From the NCBI GenBank assembly GCA_040401995.1, contig JBBANM010000020.1:18740-82739 (forward strand): DNA of 64,000 nt. The letters run 5' to 3'. A model generated the notes under the pieces. That model was not told the origin of the DNA. It did no database searches and saw only the letters and a program-made list of their open reading frames with translations. Shown piece by piece: positions 1-8,532 of the stretch. Origin of the DNA: Haliscomenobacter sp040401995. GTDB taxonomy: Bacteria > Bacteroidota > Bacteroidia > Chitinophagales > Saprospiraceae. Position numbers and translations under genes: made by a program. How positions within the stretch are numbered: the stretch's first letter is position 1; each line of letters opens with the position of its first letter.

Positions 1-622
1 ATTTAGCGTTGATGCGGTTGCGTAGTTCGCGGCTCCAGGCAATCAACTGATCGGCATTGTAATGCTCCAAACCAGGGAAATTGCTTTGTACATCTACAAT
101 GGCGTAAAAATTGCCGCCATACGCCACATCAACCGTGATCGGGCCCAAATCAGGGCACTCAACCGGTAGTTGCTCGGCGGCGAGGTAAGACTTTACATTG
201 GTGAGTTTTACACTCTTCACCTTTTTGCCCTCCTGTCGGTAAACGATGTCCACCAACCCTGCAGGGACTTCCAAACGCAACTTACCTGGTGTTTTTGGTA
301 CAATCAAGCCCTGTTCGATGGCGATGGTAACTGTACCAATGGTGCCGTGTCCACACATCGGCAGACAGCCGCTGGTTTCGATAAAAAGCACCGCCATATC
401 GTTGTCAAGATCATGCGGCGGATACAAAATGCTGCCGCTCATCATATCGTGACCCCGTGGTTCAAACATCAAGCCCTTGCGAATCCAGTCGTACTCCGCC
501 AAAAAGTGGAGTCTTTTTTCGCTCATATTGTCGCCATGCAAAATAGGGCCGCCGCCAGCAATCAGGCGAACGGGGTTCCCACAAGTATGGGCATCTATAC
601 AAAAAAAGGTTTTCGCCGCCAT
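1..622 (-). CDS. 4-hydroxyproline 2-epimerase (proline racemase family), 3' end outside window
   Basis: Epimerises trans-4-hydroxy-L-proline to the cis-D form, the first step of hydroxyproline breakdown in the cytoplasm. 207 residues are visible, from ATG at 622 to the window edge. The active-site motif MCGHGTIG, with the catalytic Cys at residue 90, is clear and follows SGCLP; EPRGHDMMSG near residues 54-63 also fits the family. The second catalytic Cys would lie beyond the window. The gene starts 5 bp after the stop of the aldehyde dehydrogenase, so the two are co-transcribed. With the dehydrogenase and the DapA-like deaminase beside it, hydroxyproline is a better substrate guess than proline. 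Proline racemase activity cannot be excluded without the remaining sequence. Confidence 0.85.
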   Translation of the reverse strand, partial: MAAKTFFCIDAHTCGNPVRLIAGGGPILHGDNMSEKRLHFLAEYDWIRKGLMFEPRGHDMMSGSILYPPHDLDNDMAVLFIETSGCLPMCGHGTIGTVTIAIEQGLIVPKTPGKLRLEVPAGLVDIVYRQEGKKVKSVKLTNVKSYLAAEQLPVECPDLGPITVDVAYGGNFYAIVDVQSNFPGLEHYNADQLIAWSRELRNRINAK

Positions 623-627
623 CGTTT

Positions 628-2118
628 CTAGTTGATATCCGCTTGAGACCATTGGGTATTCACCAAGCGCCAAATCTTGAGTTTATTGGTATTTTGCAAT
701 GCTTCAGGTAGTAAAAACTGGGGGCTATCCTGAAAACTCACGGGGCGTACCCAGCGTTTTGCCGCTCCCAAACCCACCGAAGTAAAATGACTATCGCTGG
801 TGGCTGGGAAAGGACCGCCGTGCACCATACTGGCGCAAACTTCTACCCCGGTAGGCACACCATTGAAAATAATTCGACCACCCAGTTGTTGAGCCGTATC
901 CACCAGCGCTTGATTCAGTTGAAGATCCGCCTCGGTACCCATAAACGTAAAAGTGAGTTGTCCGCCCGTGGCTGCCAGCACCTGCGCGAGGGTAGCCGCA
1001 TCCGCACAGCGAACGACCAAAGAGAACGGACCAAAAACCTCTTCTTTTAACTGTGGATTGGCCAAAAAATCAGCCGCCTGCACAGTCGCCACCAAAGGCT
1101 GCCCGGTTTTTTCATTGCCTGCTGCCTCAGCGTGGCGAAGCAGGGTTACCCCTTTTTGGGCTAAAGTATGTTCCAGTTTTTGCTGATAATGGTGCAAAAT
1201 GCCCGCATGCAGCATAGGCGTAGGGATACTAGCCGCTATTTCTTGACCCAGCGCTTCCAAAAACTCAGGGAGTGCAGGTTGCTCCTGTACGATCAACAAG
1301 CCTGGATTGGTGCAAAACTGTCCGGCGCCCAGCATGATGGAGCCTGCTAGGGTTTTGGCCAAAGCTTTAGGGTCTTGACTTAATTTTTCGGTTAAAAGCA
1401 CTACCGGATTGATGCTGCTCATCTCGGCAAAAACCGGAATGGGCTGCGGCCGCAAACGCGCATAATCACGAATGGCCAAACCGCCAATCAAAGAACCGGT
1501 AAAACCAACGGCCTGCGTTACCGGGTGTTGAACCAAGGCTTTGCCGATGTCAAAACCACTGCCATATACGTGTTGGAAGGTGCCAGCGGGTAACTTACAA
1601 ATTTCAATTGCTTTTTGGATAGCGCCCGCCACCATACCTGAGGTCAGCGGATGACCCGGGTGCGCTTTCACTACTACCGGACAACCAGCAGCCAGTGCCG
1701 ATGCCGTATCTCCACCCGCAGTGGAGAATGCCAAAGGGAAATTGGCCGCGCCAAAAACCACTACCGGACCCAATGGAATCAGCATTTTGCGGATATCGGA
1801 ACGCGGCGGGGTACGCTCTGGCAGCGCTGTATCGATGGTGGCTTCCACCCAAGAACCTTCGCGCAGCATATCGGCAAACGAACGCAATTGATTTACGGTG
1901 CGACCGCGTTCGCCCAAAAGACGAGCTTGTGGCAGATTACTTTCCGCCATTGCCGTTTCAATCAGGGCATCGCCAAGCGCTTCAATTTGCTGGCCAATCG
2001 TTTCCAAAAAAACGGCACGTTCTTCGGGAGACGATTGTCGGAAGGAAGCAAAAGCCGCCGCTGCTAATTGCATCGCTTGATTGATGTCGGCCACAGTGGC
2101 TTCAGGAAAATGGGTCAT
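628..2118 (-). CDS. 2,5-dioxovalerate (alpha-ketoglutarate semialdehyde) dehydrogenase
   Basis: NAD(P)-dependent aldehyde dehydrogenase of 496 residues, expected to oxidise alpha-ketoglutarate semialdehyde to alpha-ketoglutarate at the end of the hydroxyproline pathway. Visible catalytic residues are Cys269 in GAGQFCTNPG, Glu232 in FAEMSSINP, Asn126 in GAANFP and Lys151 in VVVKAHPGHP, which is the typical KGSADH pattern. The N-terminus begins directly in the ATVADINQAMQLAAAAF segment and lacks the roughly 30-residue lead I recall in many homologues. A palindromic repeat starts 13 bp upstream of the ATG, so a trimmed 5' end is possible, although some Bacteroidota versions are naturally short. 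It is followed 5 bp later by the epimerase gene. Confidence 0.85.
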   Translation of the reverse strand: MTHFPEATVADINQAMQLAAAAFASFRQSSPEERAVFLETIGQQIEALGDALIETAMAESNLPQARLLGERGRTVNQLRSFADMLREGSWVEATIDTALPERTPPRSDIRKMLIPLGPVVVFGAANFPLAFSTAGGDTASALAAGCPVVVKAHPGHPLTSGMVAGAIQKAIEICKLPAGTFQHVYGSGFDIGKALVQHPVTQAVGFTGSLIGGLAIRDYARLRPQPIPVFAEMSSINPVVLLTEKLSQDPKALAKTLAGSIMLGAGQFCTNPGLLIVQEQPALPEFLEALGQEIAASIPTPMLHAGILHHYQQKLEHTLAQKGVTLLRHAEAAGNEKTGQPLVATVQAADFLANPQLKEEVFGPFSLVVRCADAATLAQVLAATGGQLTFTFMGTEADLQLNQALVDTAQQLGGRIIFNGVPTGVEVCASMVHGGPFPATSDSHFTSVGLGAAKRWVRPVSFQDSPQFLLPEALQNTNKLKIWRLVNTQWSQADIN

Positions 2119-2130
2119 GGAGCTATTATT

Positions 2131-2344
2131 TTAGAGTGTGTTTGGATTTATACTTCGCAAGCGAAAATAAGTAAAAATTAGTCCCAGTGAGGCATGAAAA
2201 GCGTTTAAAAGTTCCGATGATATCGGAAAGAGTGTAGCCCCGATTCATCGGGGACAGGTCAGCGCTACATGAGCATTTTTGGAACGAAACTGGGGCTGAT
2301 TTTTACCATTTGCAGCGCGAAGTATAAATCCAAACACACTCTTA
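2131..2344. repeat. Family A fold-back element, copy 1 (long loop)
   Basis: Ends GAGTGTGTTTGGATTT and AAATCCAAACACACTC are inverted copies, and the arms keep pairing inward (TATACTTCGC with GCGAAGTATA). TTA flanks both ends as a direct repeat. The loop is about 50 bp longer than in most copies and carries two extra hairpins, TTCCGAT..ATCGGAA and CCCCGATTCATCGGGG. It lies between the deaminase stop (5 bp away) and the dehydrogenase start (13 bp away), within one apparent operon. Confidence 0.9.
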
Positions 2345-2348
2345 TGCG

Positions 2349-3266
2349 TCAGAGGTTCAAATAATCCGGTAGTTCCGGTCTTTTGCGCAATCCTTCATTG
2401 ATGATGTGCAGAATGCGTTCGCGTTCTTCGCCAATGAGGGGCAAACGCGGCGCCCGCACATGTTCGGTACCAATGCCGGTTGCTTGTTCGGCAAGTTTGA
2501 TGTATTGCACCAATTTTGGATGGATGTCCAATTCCAATAAAGGCAAAAACCAACGGTAAATCAACAAAGCAACATCAGCATGACCCGCTTTGATCAGGCG
2601 AAAAATCGCTACCGTTTCTTTTGGGAACGCACAAACCAGACCCGCAACCCAGCCATCGGCGCCCATGAGCAATTCCTCCATGGCCAAGGTATCAACACCG
2701 CAAAGTATTTTAAACCGATCGCCAAAAAGGTTGATCATGCGGGTTACATTGGAGATATCGCGAGTAGATTCTTTTACCGCTTTGATGTTGGCAACTTCCG
2801 CGAGTTCGCTAAACATATCCAGAGTAATTTCGATTTTGTAATCTACTGGATTATTGTACAACATGATGGGTAGATCGGTAGATTGCGCAACCGCTTTGAA
2901 GTAAGTTACCGTTTCGCGGTGATCACTTTTGTAGCGCATGGGTGGCAACAACATCAAGCCGGCGGCCCCCCATTTCTGAGCCAATTCCGCTTGACGAACG
3001 CCTTCATCCGTTGCCCCTTCGGCAATATTGAGGATGATTGGTTTTTTTCCACCGGCAAGTGCAACGGCAGATTTTACCAAGGTTTCTTTTTCTGCTTCGC
3101 GCAAGGTGCTGGCTTCTCCCAAAGAACCGCCTAAAATAATGCCGTCAACACCAGCGGCAAATTGCGCTTCCACGTTTTTTTCAAACATGGGCATGTCCAA
3201 TTCATTGCCTGCGGTAAACTTGGTGGTCACTGCCGGAAATACTCCCTTCCATTCGAAATTTCCCAT
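2349..3266 (-). CDS. DapA/NAL-family lyase, probable 1-pyrroline-4-hydroxy-2-carboxylate deaminase
   Basis: A (beta/alpha)8-barrel class I aldolase-type enzyme of 305 residues. The Schiff-base lysine is Lys165 in IKAVKESTRD and the catalytic tyrosine is Tyr137 in LYNNP. The substrate-carboxylate loop reads GGSLGE (residues 46-51) instead of the GTTGE of true dihydrodipicolinate synthase, so lysine biosynthesis is unlikely. Being the first gene of a run with alpha-ketoglutarate semialdehyde dehydrogenase and a hydroxyproline epimerase points to deamination of pyrroline-4-hydroxy-2-carboxylate. The D-hydroxyproline dehydrogenase of the pathway is not visible and may lie beyond position 1. Divergent from the AraC-type regulator. 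Confidence 0.8.
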   Translation of the reverse strand: MGNFEWKGVFPAVTTKFTAGNELDMPMFEKNVEAQFAAGVDGIILGGSLGEASTLREAEKETLVKSAVALAGGKKPIILNIAEGATDEGVRQAELAQKWGAAGLMLLPPMRYKSDHRETVTYFKAVAQSTDLPIMLYNNPVDYKIEITLDMFSELAEVANIKAVKESTRDISNVTRMINLFGDRFKILCGVDTLAMEELLMGADGWVAGLVCAFPKETVAIFRLIKAGHADVALLIYRWFLPLLELDIHPKLVQYIKLAEQATGIGTEHVRAPRLPLIGEERERILHIINEGLRKRPELPDYLNL

Positions 3267-3390
3267 CGCTACTTTTTTTTACAAAACTAAAGCCAAACCA
3301 GGTAGCTCGCTTTACTTCAATTGCCAAGTTATTGACTTATTTTAACTTGTTTTTTATTAAATTGCGCCAAGTCGAAAGAATATACGCAAA

Positions 3391-4257
3391 TTGAAAGTCA
3401 TTCCATTTACCATACCGGTGGCTCAAGATCAAACGATCATCATACAAGAAGATCATGAGCCTTACTTTTATCCCCATCTTCACAAACACCCTGAAGTGCA
3501 AATTACCTGGATAGTGGAAGGGGAAGGCACTTTAATTGCCGGGAATTATCTACAGCAATTTGGCGCTGATCAGGTTTTGTTGATCGGCAGCAATCAGCCG
3601 CATCTTTTTCGGAGTAATCCCGAGTATTTTCAGCCCGAATCAAATCTGCAGATCCATTCTTTATCGGTGTTTTTTGATTTGGAAGGTGCTTTGAAGCCCA
3701 TGCTGGAGCTGCCAGAATTAGGCGCAGTGAAAAAATTTTTGGATCGCTCCGATTTGGGGTTAAAATTTTCAATGCCCACTGCAAAGCCGGTGGCTGAACT
3801 GATTGTGCAGCTCCAAACCGCCGAAGGCAGCAAACGGCTGGCACTGTTTTTGTATTTGCTGCAATGCTTGGCCGATGATGCCGATAGCGAGGTGCTGGCC
3901 TCGGCGAGTACAACCTCCTACAGCGAAGCCGAGGGTCGGCGAATGGCCACGATTTATCAGTTTGTACTGGATCATTTTGATCAGGATATCTCCTTAGCCG
4001 AGGTGGCTCAATTGGCGCACTTGACGCCGCAAGCTTTTTGTCGGTATTTTAAACACCGTACCCGCAAAACTTTTACCCAGTTTTTGACCGAAATCCGCAT
4101 CAACGAAGCTTGTAAACGATTGATTCAAAATCCCGAAGCGCCGGTAGCATCTATTGCACTGGATTGTGGATTCAACAACATCCATCATTTCAATCGCACT
4201 TTTAAACAGCTGATGGGGCAAGCGCCGCGGGTTTTTGTGGGGAGGTATCGGGGATAA
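3391..4257 (+). CDS. AraC family transcriptional regulator
   Basis: 288-residue regulator with an N-terminal cupin sensor domain (His-rich segment YPHLHKHPEVQI around residues 27-38) and a C-terminal pair of helix-turn-helix motifs (about residues 185-285; LAEVAQLAHLTPQAFCRYFK and the family end motif IALDCGFNNIHHFNRTFK). The reading frame opens with TTG at 3391; no in-frame ATG precedes the conserved cupin part, so TTG is the best start. It is divergent from the hydroxyproline genes across a 124-bp gap and is the likely local activator, with hydroxyproline or an intermediate as inducer (inference). It converges with the toxin candidate, leaving only 7 bp between stops. Confidence 0.85.
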   Translation: MKVIPFTIPVAQDQTIIIQEDHEPYFYPHLHKHPEVQITWIVEGEGTLIAGNYLQQFGADQVLLIGSNQPHLFRSNPEYFQPESNLQIHSLSVFFDLEGALKPMLELPELGAVKKFLDRSDLGLKFSMPTAKPVAELIVQLQTAEGSKRLALFLYLLQCLADDADSEVLASASTTSYSEAEGRRMATIYQFVLDHFDQDISLAEVAQLAHLTPQAFCRYFKHRTRKTFTQFLTEIRINEACKRLIQNPEAPVASIALDCGFNNIHHFNRTFKQLMGQAPRVFVGRYRG

Positions 4258-4264
4258 AAAAGAG

Positions 4265-4708
4265 TTACTGCATGATTTTGCGGAGAAGTTCTTTCAAACT
4301 ATCTTCAATCAAAGGGCTATCTAGCAATCCAGTTTTGATTTGAGCAAGAATAAGACTACCTACTTCTCCTTTAAAACTTAAGTGATCTTCATTGTACTGA
4401 CGTATTAATGAATCAACGCTATATTCCAAAGGATTTGAATTGCAGTCAATGTAAGTATCCTTAGTCAAACCATTTTCCTCATCAGGCGGAATCCAAACCA
4501 AGGTGGAATCAGGCAGATTTCTAACCGCTATAAATTTTTTTCTTTTTTCGAATTGAGAGGTGCCGCAGACCAAGAAAACAACTTCATCTTCCGTTCGAGC
4601 AATACAAATAAAGTAATGCGGAACAAGGGTGTTGATTTTATCCGATGAAAAATAATAAATCTTCCCAGCCTGTATTCCTTGCTGGAATAAAGCCGAGGGT
4701 AATTTCAC
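4265..4708 (-). CDS. Putative toxin partner of Panacea antitoxin (MazF/PemK-like fold suspected)
   Basis: 147-residue protein with no family I can name firmly. It begins with a strand-rich half (GKIYYFSSDKINTLVPHYFI, VVFLVCGTSQ, TLVWIPPDEENG, TYIDCNS) that resembles the small SH3-like barrel of PemK/MazF toxins, followed by a helical tail (residues about 95-147). Its start codon overlaps the stop of the upstream Panacea-domain gene by 4 bp (ATGA at 4705-4708), which is the usual translational coupling of a toxin-antitoxin pair. The function is inferred from this arrangement; the fold is a pattern guess. Confidence 0.5.
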   Translation of the reverse strand: MKLPSALFQQGIQAGKIYYFSSDKINTLVPHYFICIARTEDEVVFLVCGTSQFEKRKKFIAVRNLPDSTLVWIPPDEENGLTKDTYIDCNSNPLEYSVDSLIRQYNEDHLSFKGEVGSLILAQIKTGLLDSPLIEDSLKELLRKIMQ

Positions 4709-5304
4709 TGCGTCAGGTTTACAAATTTATTTTCAAGGTAAATGTCTTTAGCCATTGCCAATAGTTCTTCGTTTTCTTCAAACAGGGGGTCACTAATGGC
4801 CGTTGGATTTTCAAAAAAATCTTCATAATCCATTTGAAACCTAGAACTTTCTCCTTTTTGTAAGGCCTGTTCAAACTTGGTCCATTCTGGATATTTATGC
4901 GAAATTTCTGACAATTGAAAAGGGTCGATTTTTACAAAATGCTCAACTATAGTTTTAATACAATCTCGATCCGTTTGAGAAAAAACCGTAGCATCCACCT
5001 TTTCAATCGATTTATAATATCTTTGGTTTTGATCAATCAACTCTAAAAATTTATTGCGGTAGGATAGTTCTTCATCGGAAAGAAACTCGGATCCCTCAAT
5101 AAGATCTTTGGTGTTGGAAGGCACAGGACCAAGCTTCATTGCAAAGTAGATATCATTGATAATAGGGCGACCATACTTACGGATATGCAAGCGATCAGAA
5201 AGCCACACCAGTTTAAGTGCTTTCATTTTGTTTATTTGCCCATCTTCTGTTTTAGCAAAATAGTTGAGCAATTGAACCGCCTTCTTATAATTGAATCCTA
5301 ACAT
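4705..5304 (-). CDS. Panacea (DUF4065/SocA-like) domain protein, putative antitoxin
   Basis: 199 residues. The N-terminal part (about residues 6-150) matches the Panacea/DUF4065 pattern: an opening helix AVQLLNYFAKTEDGQINKMK, then KLVWLSDRLHIRKYGRPI, then YFAMKLGPVPSNTKDLI. Panacea proteins act as antitoxins that neutralise many unrelated toxins, and SocA is an adaptor antitoxin. Downstream, overlapping by 4 bp, is a small protein of toxin size. The C-terminal 40 residues are acidic. The upstream 75 bp before the family A element at 5379 must hold the promoter. Confidence 0.75.
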   Translation of the reverse strand: MLGFNYKKAVQLLNYFAKTEDGQINKMKALKLVWLSDRLHIRKYGRPIINDIYFAMKLGPVPSNTKDLIEGSEFLSDEELSYRNKFLELIDQNQRYYKSIEKVDATVFSQTDRDCIKTIVEHFVKIDPFQLSEISHKYPEWTKFEQALQKGESSRFQMDYEDFFENPTAISDPLFEENEELLAMAKDIYLENKFVNLTQ

Positions 5305-5378
5305 GGCTTAAAGATAATGAAAAGGACTAAAACCACCAATAATTTTGTATTTTCCAACAATCTAACAAAAAATATTTT

Positions 5379-5542
5379 TTAGAGCTTGTTCAGATTTTGG
5401 ATCTGAGGAGAAGGAGAGCAAATTTTATTTCAGACGAGGCAAAATTTGCAGCCGTATGTGGGCGATACGGCGAAAATTTTAACGAAGTCCGAAATAAAAG
5501 TTGCCTCATGGAGCCCAGAATCCAAAACCTGAACAAGCTCGT
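5379..5542. repeat. Family A fold-back element, copy 2 (variant arms)
   Basis: Arms GAGCTTGTTCAGATTTTGGAT and ATCCAAAACCTGAACAAGCTC pair, and pairing continues through GCAAATTTTATTTC/GAAATAAAAGTTGC to the loop CCGTATgtgggcgATACGG. This is the full-length version of the GAGCTTGTTCAG subtype; copies at 8533 and 29106 look like shortened relatives. The left flank is TTA and the right flank GTA, so the 3-bp duplication is imperfect here. Confidence 0.85.
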
Positions 5543-5596
5543 ATGTTCCTTTACCTTGCAATGGAAATACAAAGCCTACTAAAACTTCGATCGTTC

Positions 5597-8047
5597 ATGA
5601 AAAACGCATGGTTATTCTTCATTCTGTTATTGACTTCCAGCTTTGGAATCGCTCAAGTTTCCAAAGCCCCTGCTTATCCGCTCATCACCCATAACCCCTA
5701 CTTCAGCATTTGGTCGTTTAGCGATAAACTCAACGAAAGCAATACCGTGCACTGGACCGGAAAAACCCAAGCTTTATTGGGGATGATCAAGGTGGATGGC
5801 CAGGCGTACAATTTCATGGGTGTTCCTGAATACAACCCGGTTACGATTTTACCCACTGCCGCTGAAGCCAAATACCCCGCCAAATACACAGAAACTACTC
5901 CTGATAAACGCTGGTACAAAGAGAATTTCAAAGACGATCAATGGTTCAACGGAGATGGTGCTTTTGGTAGTAAAGGTACTGGCGCAAAAACCGAATGGAA
6001 AGGTCGGGAAATTTGGGTACGCCGCACCTTTGAACTGACTACGCTCGACAATATTGATCAACTGGTGTTGGAATTGCTCCACGATGATGATGTGGAAGTG
6101 TACCTTAACGGTGAACTGGCCTTTCAATGCGCCCCTTGCTACACGGCGGATTATAAAAACAAAACCATATCAGACGAACTAAAAAAGAAGCTTCGTAAAG
6201 GCAAAAATCTACTGGCTTTGCATTGTGTCAACACTGGCGGTCCTGGGATCGTTGATGCTGGTTTGATAAGTATTTCTCCGCTCAAAGGGGTAATCAAGGC
6301 GGAACAAAAAAGTATTAATCTAACTGCCACTCAAACGACCTATGAGTTTAAATGCGGCGGGATTGATTTGACTTTAAATTTTTTATCTCCGCTGATCATG
6401 AATAAACTGGAGTGGCTGAGTCGCCCTGTTTCCTATATCACGGTAAAAGTAATCGCCAACGACGGCCAAACCCACGATGCTCAGCTTTTCCTAGGGGTAG
6501 CTGGAGACATTGCCGCCAATTCGCCAACAGACCAACTGGTGTTTGAAAAGAAGGAAGAGCGAGGCATCCCTATGCTAAAGGTAGGCACTCAGGCGCAGCC
6601 AATCCTGAAAAAAAAGGGCGACGATTTACGGATCGATTGGGGTTATCTGTATTTCGCCCCGATGGAAGTCAATAACATGAGTTTGCTGAATAAGAGCAGG
6701 GCAGAAGCTTTTGGGCATTTTATGAATTTACCGGCTACTAGTACCGCCGCTTCAGCCCCTGAAATGTTGTGTGTTGAGGCCGCTTTGGGAAAAATTTCCA
6801 GCGCGCCTTACGAACGCAAATACATGATTTCCTACGATGAAAATAGAGCCATTCAGTTTTTTGATCAAGCCCTCCCGCCTTGGTGGCGACAAGGTTCGCA
6901 AGACATGACCGAGCTGCTCATTAAAGCCTATCAAGAATACCCGGTTATTGAAGTCCGCGCCAATCGTTTTGATGAAGAAATATTTGAAACGGCCAAAGCC
7001 AGCGGCGGTGATCACTATGCTGAACTTTGTGTGATGGCTTATCGGCAAGCTGTTGCGGCGCATGAATTGGTACGCGAGTTCCGAACCGGCGAAATGTTCT
7101 TTTTGTCAAAGGAAAATTTTAGCAACGGCTCTATCGGCACCGTTGATGTGACTTATCCCTCGGCGCCGCTATTTTTGGCTTACAACTCTAACTTAGTCAA
7201 AGGTTTGCTCAATGGCATTTTCTATTATACCGAAAGCGGCAAATGGACCAAGCCTTTTCCAGCACACGATCTAGGAACCTATCCCCTAGCAACAGGACAA
7301 ACCTATCCAGAGGATATGCCGGTAGAAGAAGCGGGCAATATGATCATTCTTACGGCGGCGATCGCGCGCGCCGATGGCAACGTAGCTTATTCCAAAGTAC
7401 ATTGGAAAGCCCTTACCCAGTGGGTTGAATACCTGGCACAAGAAGGTTTTGACCCCGCCAACCAGTTGTGTACCGATGATTTTGCAGGTCACTTGGCACG
7501 CAATGCCAATCTTTCGCTCAAAGCCATCGTGGCCATTGCTTGTTATGGCAAAATGGCGGAAAAAATTGGCGATGCTGCAGCAGCCCTAAAATATGGCAAC
7601 CTAGCCAAAGATATGGCTAAAAAATGGCTGGAAATGGCCGCCGACGGCGATCATACCGCTTTGACCTTTGACAAAAAAGGGACTTGGAGCCAAAAATACA
7701 ACCTGGTGTGGGACAAACTCTTAAAACTGGATTTGTTCCCAACCTCGCTTTATGATCAAGAGGTAGCCTATTACTTGACCAAGCAAAATGCTTTTGGTTT
7801 GCCGCTTGATAGTCGTAAAACTTATACCAAAAATGATTGGATCATGTGGTCGGCTACCTTAGCTTCCAACCCTGAGGATTTTATCAAATTGACGGATCCG
7901 ATTTACAAGTTTACAACCGAAACCCCTGATCGGGTTCCATTGAGTGATTGGTACGAAACCGTTGACGGCAAAAAAGTAGGATTTCAGGCGCGTAGTGTGG
8001 TGGGTGGTTTTTTCATCAAGCTGCTGGAAGCAAAATGGAGAAATTAA
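5597..8047 (+). CDS. Secreted glutaminase-family protein (DUF4964/DUF5127/DUF4965/DUF1793 type)
   Basis: 816 residues from ATG 5597; the longer frame back to 5501 runs through a repeat and is not used. A signal peptide (MKNAWLFFILLLTSSFGIAQ) sends it to the periplasm or outside. The start of the mature protein (AYPLITHNPYFSIWSFSDKL) and the C-terminal half (QAVAAHELV, FLSKENFSNGSIGTVDVTYPS, EDMPVEEAGNMIILTAA, YNLVWDKLL) fit the GtaA-like glutaminase family with its alpha/alpha-barrel. Between about residues 90 and 230 sits a jelly-roll-like insert (GREIWVRRTFEL, LHDDDVEVYLNGE, LLALHCVN) typical of carbohydrate-binding modules. Glutaminase activity itself is not proven for bacterial members. 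Confidence 0.75.
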   Translation: MKNAWLFFILLLTSSFGIAQVSKAPAYPLITHNPYFSIWSFSDKLNESNTVHWTGKTQALLGMIKVDGQAYNFMGVPEYNPVTILPTAAEAKYPAKYTETTPDKRWYKENFKDDQWFNGDGAFGSKGTGAKTEWKGREIWVRRTFELTTLDNIDQLVLELLHDDDVEVYLNGELAFQCAPCYTADYKNKTISDELKKKLRKGKNLLALHCVNTGGPGIVDAGLISISPLKGVIKAEQKSINLTATQTTYEFKCGGIDLTLNFLSPLIMNKLEWLSRPVSYITVKVIANDGQTHDAQLFLGVAGDIAANSPTDQLVFEKKEERGIPMLKVGTQAQPILKKKGDDLRIDWGYLYFAPMEVNNMSLLNKSRAEAFGHFMNLPATSTAASAPEMLCVEAALGKISSAPYERKYMISYDENRAIQFFDQALPPWWRQGSQDMTELLIKAYQEYPVIEVRANRFDEEIFETAKASGGDHYAELCVMAYRQAVAAHELVREFRTGEMFFLSKENFSNGSIGTVDVTYPSAPLFLAYNSNLVKGLLNGIFYYTESGKWTKPFPAHDLGTYPLATGQTYPEDMPVEEAGNMIILTAAIARADGNVAYSKVHWKALTQWVEYLAQEGFDPANQLCTDDFAGHLARNANLSLKAIVAIACYGKMAEKIGDAAAALKYGNLAKDMAKKWLEMAADGDHTALTFDKKGTWSQKYNLVWDKLLKLDLFPTSLYDQEVAYYLTKQNAFGLPLDSRKTYTKNDWIMWSATLASNPEDFIKLTDPIYKFTTETPDRVPLSDWYETVDGKKVGFQARSVVGGFFIKLLEAKWRN

Positions 8048-8091
8048 AAACAAGACAGAATATTTTATAATCTTTTAACACCTTAAAACCA

Positions 8092-8445
8092 ATGGCTTTT
8101 GAACGAAAAAACCAACCTTTGGCCACTAGGCGAATCTATTTTTTTCGACAACTACGATATACTGCTTATGCTTTAGGGATTATCTCAGTTTCTTTGGCCA
8201 TTGGAACCTATGGGTATCAGTATTTTGACTACCTCAGTACTTTGGATGGTTTTTACAATGCTTCGATGATTTTGACTGGCATGGGGCCGGTCAATCCAAT
8301 GGTAAGTCCGGCGGCAAAAATATTTTCTTCTTTGTATGCCGTATTTAGTGGGGTAGCGTTTTTGACTACTATTTCTATCCTGCTTTCACCGGCCATTCAT
8401 CGTTTTTTACATCGCTTGCACATTGATGAAAAGGACTGGAATTAG
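8092..8445 (+). CDS. Small two-helix membrane protein with pore-loop-like segment
   Basis: 117 residues with two predicted membrane helices (about 24-44 and 77-100). Between them lies a short amphipathic stretch and LTGMGPVNP (61-69), followed by AAKIFSSLYAVFSGVAFL. The order helix, short pore helix, Gly-containing turn, helix resembles a two-TM potassium-channel subunit, but the filter TVGYG is replaced by TGMGP, so potassium selectivity is doubtful. The C-terminus is short and basic (HRFLHRLH). No SD; 44 bp after the glutaminase-like gene. Function unknown; the channel likeness is inference. Confidence 0.55.
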   Translation: MAFERKNQPLATRRIYFFRQLRYTAYALGIISVSLAIGTYGYQYFDYLSTLDGFYNASMILTGMGPVNPMVSPAAKIFSSLYAVFSGVAFLTTISILLSPAIHRFLHRLHIDEKDWN

Positions 8446-8532
8446 AAATGAGGATGAGCTTTTGAGCTGAAAATCTAATAAAAGGGTAAATTCCAAGACC
8501 CATTTTTGAAAAAAGAATAGTAATAATGTAAT

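Noticed and set aside
170..631. Plus-strand frame of 153 codons at the window start
   Set aside because: The minus strand encodes the epimerase with the intact MCGHGTIG active site, so this frame is a shadow.
628..2100. Several plus-strand frames of 60-140 codons opposite the aldehyde dehydrogenase
   Set aside because: They lie on the opposite strand of a clear enzyme gene and show no family pattern.
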